Assembly (NCBI GenBank): GCA_024643945.1
Contig: JAHELX010000033.1
Coordinates: 1 to 21,173, forward strand
DNA length: 21,173 nt
Direction: 5' to 3'
DNA from: Anaerolineales bacterium
Lineage (GTDB): Bacteria > Chloroflexota > Anaerolineae > 4572-78 > NAK82
Shown here: in pieces, positions 18,258 to 21,173 of the stretch
Numbering within the stretch: position 1 is the stretch's first letter
Layout of the letters: the number at the start of each line of letters is the position of its first letter
Program-made: the position numbers and the translations under genes
Notes under the pieces: generated by a model
What the model saw: only the letters and a program-made list of their open reading frames with translations
Database searches by the model: none
What the model was told of the DNA's origin: nothing

Positions 18258-19241
18258 GTGGATCACCCAATGCTCTCCCTGATTATCCCGCTTCTGAACG
18301 AGGCGGACAACCTGCTTCCCCTTTACGAACGGCTGGTCACCTCACTGGAGCAAGTGGGTCAGTCCTGTGAGGTCATCTTCATTGACGATGGCAGCACCGA
18401 TGCTTCCCCTGCCATCCTGGAGGTCCTATTCCGGCGCGACCCTGCTCGCGTGCGGGTGATTCAGTTTCGTTGCAACTTTGGCAAGACGGCGGCTCTCAAT
18501 GCCGGCTTTGCTCACGCTCGCGGCCAGGTCATTATCACTATGGATGCCGACTTGCAAGATGACCCAGCCGAAATCCCCGCCATGCTGGCCAAGCTTGACG
18601 AAGGCTACGACCTGGTAGCTGCCTGGCGCGTCAACCGGCAGGACCCCCTGGACAAAACCATGCCGTCACGTATCTTCAATTTCGTCGTCTCCCGCCTCAC
18701 CGGCGTACGTTTGCACGACTTCAACTGCGGCTTCAAAGTCTACCGCCGTACCGTGACCGACTCGGTCAAATTGTATGGCGAATTGCATCGCTTCATCCCG
18801 GTGCTGGCTTACCAGCATGGCTTTCGCATCGCCGAGTTGCCGGTGCAGCACCATCCCCGTCGCGCTGGGGTATCCAAATATGGGGCCGGGCGGTTGTTGA
18901 AGGGCCTCCTCGATTTTGGCATCGTTCTATTTTTGACGACCTACCTCAAGCGCCCGCTGCACCTCTTTGGCACGGTCGGCCTGACTGTCTTGGCTGTCGG
19001 TTCGCTCATCAACCTGTACCTGGCCTTCCTGTGGCTGTTGCGTGAGGTGGGGGGTATGGTCGGTATTGGCCCCATTGGCACCCGTCCGCTGTTGATTGTG
19101 GGGGTGTTGGCGATGATTTTGGGTATCCAGCTTATTTCCATTGGCCTGCTGGGTGAGATGCTACGCTATTTCACCTACCGTCCTACCGAAGAGTATGCTA
19201 TTCACCGAATATTGGAGAAGACGCACGCAGTTGACGGTTAG
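18258..19241 (+). CDS. GT2 polyprenyl-phosphate glycosyltransferase (DPM1/ArnC/GtrB-like)
   Basis: The product has 327 residues. It transfers a sugar from a nucleotide-sugar to undecaprenyl (or similar) phosphate at the cytoplasmic face, making the donor that GT-C enzymes consume. The GT-A fold is clear: SLIIPLLNE near the N terminus, DDGS at 43-46, FGKTAALNAGF, DADLQDDP at 96-103 (metal and nucleotide binding), DFNCGFKVYRR at 154-164, GELHRFIP, and HHPRRAGVSKYG ending at 209, all typical of bacterial DPM1-like synthases. Two membrane helices follow (about 236-262 and 277-300), as in GtrB. The GTG start is supported by GAGG seven bases upstream, which itself overlaps the previous stop codon; an ATG at 18270 is less well placed. 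It closes the glycosyltransferase run, and its product could feed several of the enzymes encoded upstream. Sugar identity cannot be read from sequence. Confidence 0.93.
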   Translation: MDHPMLSLIIPLLNEADNLLPLYERLVTSLEQVGQSCEVIFIDDGSTDASPAILEVLFRRDPARVRVIQFRCNFGKTAALNAGFAHARGQVIITMDADLQDDPAEIPAMLAKLDEGYDLVAAWRVNRQDPLDKTMPSRIFNFVVSRLTGVRLHDFNCGFKVYRRTVTDSVKLYGELHRFIPVLAYQHGFRIAELPVQHHPRRAGVSKYGAGRLLKGLLDFGIVLFLTTYLKRPLHLFGTVGLTVLAVGSLINLYLAFLWLLREVGGMVGIGPIGTRPLLIVGVLAMILGIQLISIGLLGEMLRYFTYRPTEEYAIHRILEKTHAVDG

Positions 19242-19259
19242 TGTCACCGCTTGTACAAT
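19231..19259 (+). promoter_or_regulatory. Near-consensus sigma70 promoter for the AbrB-PIN-methyltransferase unit
   Basis: TTGACG (19231-19236) and TACAAT (19254-19259) are separated by exactly 17 nt, each differing from consensus at one position. The -35 box lies in the last codons of the GT2 gene. Initiation is expected near 19266, about 40 nt before the antitoxin ATG. This marks the likely boundary between the glycosyltransferase operon and the accessory unit. Confidence 0.7.
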
Positions 19260-19302
19260 CGTGTATAGGGTAGGAGAAAAGCGGTAAGGTAGGGGATAGG
19301 AG
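19246..19302. promoter_or_regulatory. Operator-like inverted and direct repeats around the antitoxin promoter
   Basis: ACCGCTT (19246-19252) and AAGCGGT (19279-19285) form a perfect 7-bp inverted repeat whose 26-nt interior contains the -10 box and expected start point. A direct repeat also occurs: TAGGGTAGGAG (19265-19275) and TAGGGGATAGGAG (19290-19302). Antitoxins of the AbrB/MazE type commonly bind repeated sites at their own promoter, so autoregulation is plausible. The spacing and lack of a T tract argue against a terminator. Confidence 0.45.
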
Positions 19303-19304
19303 CA

Positions 19305-19565
19305 ATGATTTGGACAACCAAAATATCTTCCAAAGGCCAAATGGTTTTGCCCAAAGCGGTAAGAGATAGGCTAGGTGTGAAGCCAGGGGACAAAGTCGTG
19401 TTTGTTGAGCGGCAGGGCCGGATTGAACTTCACGCGTATGGTGGTGATATTCTGAGTTGGTACGGTGCACTGGAGGTAGATACTCCTCAGGATCGGAATG
19501 CTGTACAGGCGGAGACCAATCGGCGTAGAGCCAAGGAGGTGATCCGTGAGTCTGAGGGCCATTGA
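19305..19565 (+). CDS. AbrB/MazE-family (SpoVT-AbrB fold) antitoxin, now without an intact toxin
   Basis: The product has 86 residues. Residues 3-48 form the swapped-hairpin DNA-binding domain (TTKISSKGQMVLPKAVRDRLGVKPGDKVVF), typical of VapB-like antitoxins. The C-terminal 35-40 residues (WYGALEV, then a charged helix rich in Arg and Glu) are the expected toxin-binding segment. The ATG has a very close AGGAG and a GGGGA eight bases upstream. It has its own strong promoter with operator-like repeats. The 3' end overlaps by 20 nt the start of a PIN toxin gene of which only 15 codons remain. It therefore looks like an orphan antitoxin that may still repress its promoter or act on a related toxin elsewhere. 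Confidence 0.88.
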   Translation: MIWTTKISSKGQMVLPKAVRDRLGVKPGDKVVFVERQGRIELHAYGGDILSWYGALEVDTPQDRNAVQAETNRRRAKEVIRESEGH

Positions 19566-19593
19566 CGCTAATGTGATTCTGCCCCCATGCTGA
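19546..19593 (+). pseudogene. 5' remnant of a PIN-domain (VapC-like) toxin gene
   Basis: A perfect AAGGAGGT (19533-19540) sits five bases before GTG 19546, which opens a frame reading M-SLRAIDANVILPPC and then stops at TGA 19591-19593. The RAIDANVIL start is the first beta strand of PIN nucleases, whose Asp (here the seventh residue) is the first of the acidic metal ligands. A complete PIN toxin has about 130 residues; the rest is missing and the next bases belong to the methyltransferase gene. The junction lies near 19581. The fragment cannot encode an active nuclease. I saw no PIN remnant downstream in this window, so the loss looks like a deletion or replacement, not a frameshift. Confidence 0.8.
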
Positions 19594-20210
19594 ACCCTGA
19601 ACGTGACCCGATGACCGACCGCTACGGCAACCTGCAAAAGCACCTGAATCCCAACCCGATTCAGCAGTGGTTGCTGAGAAGGTTCCACCAACGTATCCTG
19701 GAGTTGGTGAGGGGAACCGGCGCGCGTCGTATCCTGGATGTCGGGTGCGGCGAGGGCTTCACCATGCATGAATTGCGGGAGGGTGGCGTTCAGGCGGCGA
19801 TGATTGGGGTTGACTTCAGCCTGGCCGCGCTGGCCTGGAGCCAGGCGCATCACATGGCCCAGTCGCCGCTGAAGGTGGCCGATGTTCAACACCTGCCTTT
19901 CCGGGACCACAGCTTCGACCTGGTGCTCTGCCTGGAGGTGCTGGAGCACCTGCCTGATTCGGCGTTGGGCCTGCGCGAATTACTGCGCGTTTCCCGGGAC
20001 TACGTCCTGGTCAGTGTGCCACACGAGCCCTTCTTTCGCGGGGCAAACTTCTTGCGCGGCAAGCACCTGCGTGCTCTAGGCAATGACCCCGAACACTTAC
20101 ACAACTACAGTGGACGCGCTTTCCGTCGCCTGGTTTCGGCCCAGGCGGGGATAGTGTGGCATGGCTATAGCTTTCCATGGCAGATTGCGTTGGTGCGCAA
20201 AGGCGGGTAA
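19587..20210 (+). CDS. Class I SAM-dependent methyltransferase
   Basis: The product has 207 residues with a Rossmann-like Methyltransf_11 core. ILDVGCGEG around D51 is the SAM-binding glycine loop, GVDFS with D76 is the acidic residue at the end of strand 2, ADVQHLPF with D99 is the adenine-contact loop, and FDLVLCLEVLEHL is motif IV and its helix. The C-terminal part (SVPHEP, LRGKHLRALGNDPEHLHNYSGRAF) resembles methyltransferases common in cell-surface and glycan clusters, so a sugar or lipid-linked substrate is plausible but unproven. ATG 19587 lies inside the PIN remnant and overlaps its stop by seven bases; ATG 19611 in frame is an alternative. The gene may therefore be translated by ribosomes entering through the remnant's strong ribosome-binding site. 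It is flanked on both sides by toxin-antitoxin sequence. Confidence 0.87.
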   Translation: MLNPERDPMTDRYGNLQKHLNPNPIQQWLLRRFHQRILELVRGTGARRILDVGCGEGFTMHELREGGVQAAMIGVDFSLAALAWSQAHHMAQSPLKVADVQHLPFRDHSFDLVLCLEVLEHLPDSALGLRELLRVSRDYVLVSVPHEPFFRGANFLRGKHLRALGNDPEHLHNYSGRAFRRLVSAQAGIVWHGYSFPWQIALVRKGG

Positions 20211-20213
20211 AAT
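20185..20213 (+). promoter_or_regulatory. Possible promoter for the DUF433/DUF5615 pair
   Basis: TTGCGT (20185-20190) and TAAAAT (20208-20213) are separated by 17 nt, overlapping the end of the methyltransferase gene. The -10 box is good and the -35 moderate. Initiation near 20220 would give a leader of some 75 nt to the preferred GTG start. Confidence 0.4.
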
Positions 20214-20296
20214 AAGTCTGTGATAGTGGGAATCGCAGTAGTAGCTGACGCATGGTGTTACATCGTGGCCCAAAGGCTACTCTGATGGGAGATGGC

Positions 20297-20668
20297 GTGA
20301 CGGAGGCAATTGTGGAGTTAGAGAGCTATTTTGAGTTTCTGAGTGAGGATAATATCCGTATCAAAGGCACGCGGGTAGGGATTGAAACGATCCTGGACGA
20401 CTATCTGGAAGGAGCCAGTCCCGAGGAGATCGCAGCCCGCTATCGCACCCTCTCACTTGAACAGGTCTATGCAACTATCACCTACTACTTGCACAACCGA
20501 GCCAAAGTAGATGCTTACCTGGAGGCATGGCAACGATATACAGACCAGGCGTGGCAGGAGCAGGAGTATAACCCTTCGGAATTTGTCCTGCGCCTGCGAG
20601 AGCGTATTAAGAGTCAACGGATGGCAATGGCGGCCGAAGGTCGGGGGGATTATCATCCAGAGTCATAA
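20297..20668 (+). CDS. DUF433 family antitoxin
   Basis: From GTG 20297 the product has 123 residues. ESYFEFLSEDNIRIKGTRVGIETIL followed by DYLEGASPEEIAARY and LSLEQVYATITYYL is the characteristic DUF433 pattern, a small winged or helix-turn-helix fold that acts as antitoxin to DUF5615 toxins. The C-terminal third is charged and probably binds the toxin. I chose GTG 20297 because GGGAG lies five bases upstream and because family members typically begin just before the SYFEFL segment. In-frame ATGs at 20285 and 20252 would add 4 or 15 residues without family similarity that I recognise. The toxin gene follows two bases after the stop codon, the usual antitoxin-first order with translational coupling. 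Confidence 0.87.
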   Translation: MTEAIVELESYFEFLSEDNIRIKGTRVGIETILDDYLEGASPEEIAARYRTLSLEQVYATITYYLHNRAKVDAYLEAWQRYTDQAWQEQEYNPSEFVLRLRERIKSQRMAMAAEGRGDYHPES

Positions 20669-20670
20669 GA

Positions 20671-21033
20671 ATGAAACGTCTGTGTTTCTTACTGGATGAG
20701 CACGTGCCTCGTGCTGTTCAGGACCAATTGCTTCGCCTGTCACCCGATGTTAGTGTATTGACTATCGGTCAACCAGGTGCCCCAGTTAAAGGCACACCAG
20801 ACTCAGACCTACTCGATTGGATCGAGAAGAGTGGTTACATCTTGGTCACCGAGAATCGGCGCACTATACCGATACACCTGCAAGCACATTTTGAGGCGGG
20901 TAGACATATACCGGGCGTCTTGTTCCTCCGGAGGCGTGTGCCTCTGGGTCAGGTGATCGAGAGCTTATTTCTGTTGTGGGCAACTTCGGAGGCGGAGGAA
21001 TTTCAGGATCGAGTGCTCTTCATTCCCTTGTAG
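20671..21033 (+). CDS. DUF5615 family PIN-like toxin
   Basis: The product has 120 residues, the usual size for this family. FLLDEHVPRAV with D9-E10 is the first acidic strand, GTPDSDLLDW supplies D44 and D46, and GYILVTENRRTIP with E61 is the next acidic strand. PGVLFLRRRVPLGQVIESL and the final DRVLFIPL strand complete the PIN-like fold. These proteins are predicted Mg-dependent nucleases neutralised by the DUF433 protein encoded just upstream. All expected acidic positions are present, so this pair appears intact, unlike the truncated AbrB/PIN pair 1.1 kb away. There is no clear independent ribosome-binding site, consistent with coupling to the antitoxin gene. The RNA target is unknown. Confidence 0.88.
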   Translation: MKRLCFLLDEHVPRAVQDQLLRLSPDVSVLTIGQPGAPVKGTPDSDLLDWIEKSGYILVTENRRTIPIHLQAHFEAGRHIPGVLFLRRRVPLGQVIESLFLLWATSEAEEFQDRVLFIPL

Positions 21034-21131
21034 CTGTACTGGAGAAGTCATCGATCTGTATGTATTCTGTTTGGCCTAATTGCTTCTGGTCGCTGGGGGA
21101 TAGGGCCACTGCACTCTTGTTGACAGCAGAT

Positions 21132-21159
21132 TTGCCTTGTCGCGCGCCTTCGCTACAAT
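21132..21159 (+). promoter_or_regulatory. Possible promoter for a gene beyond the right edge
   Basis: TTGCCT (21132-21137) and TACAAT (21154-21159) are 16 nt apart at the end of the 140-nt non-coding stretch 21034-21173. The TACAAT box is identical to the one at 19254-19259. The downstream gene is not in the window. Nothing else was recognised in this stretch. Confidence 0.35.
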
Positions 21160-21173
21160 AAGATAGGTCTTTT

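Noticed and set aside
19246..19285. Inverted repeat read as an intrinsic terminator of the glycosyltransferase operon
   Set aside because: The stem is only 7 bp with a 26-nt loop and no T tract follows; its position over the promoter fits an operator better.
21120..21159. Perfect TTGACA (21120-21125) paired with TACAAT (21154-21159)
   Set aside because: The spacing is 28 nt, too long for a sigma70 promoter; the TTGCCT at 21132 with 16-nt spacing was kept instead as a weak candidate.
1..21173. CRISPR array, tRNA, rRNA or insertion sequence
   Set aside because: No regularly spaced repeats, cloverleaf-like sequence, rRNA segment or transposase frame was seen; the only long repeats are the paralog tails.

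Overview
The window (about 56-60% GC by eye) looks like a chromosomal surface-glycan locus of a Chloroflexota bacterium, probably from the Anaerolineae and relatives. This is inferred from the protein families: very large GT-C glycosyltransferases carrying a HPYYFTYYNP-type motif followed by repeated beta-sandwich tails, plus AbrB/PIN and DUF433/DUF5615 toxin-antitoxin pairs. No rRNA, tRNA or other marker confirms it. Everything recognised is on the + strand.

Region 1 (2-15505) is a tandem array of six paralogous membrane glycosyltransferases; the first is present only as its C-terminal tail. Each complete member has a multi-spanning GT-C (GT39/PMT/ArnT-like) half of about 430 residues, an extracytoplasmic linker of about 130 residues, and three beta-sandwich domains of about 120-130 residues. 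Gaps between these genes are short (-10 to about 70 nt), so the array looks like one transcription unit. The heads have diverged strongly while some tails remain very similar, which suggests duplication followed by tail exchange or gene conversion.

Region 2 (15625-19241) holds a seventh, distantly related GT-C enzyme with a different architecture, followed at once by a GT2 polyprenyl-phosphate sugar synthase. The likely pathway is that the GT2 enzyme charges a lipid carrier with sugar at the cytoplasmic face, and the GT-C enzymes use the lipid-linked sugar on the outer face to decorate glycan, lipid or protein acceptors.

Region 3 (19231-21173) is an accessory margin. A near-consensus sigma70 promoter with operator-like repeats drives an AbrB/MazE-type antitoxin gene. 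Its partner PIN toxin gene keeps a perfect ribosome-binding site and its first 15 codons, then stops inside the start of a SAM-dependent methyltransferase gene. After the methyltransferase comes an apparently intact DUF433/DUF5615 toxin-antitoxin pair. The window ends with a possible promoter for a gene outside it.

No rRNA, tRNA, CRISPR array, insertion sequence or convincing intrinsic terminator was seen. The most interesting items are the modular GT-C array with unequal divergence of heads and tails, and the decapitated PIN toxin joined to the methyltransferase.
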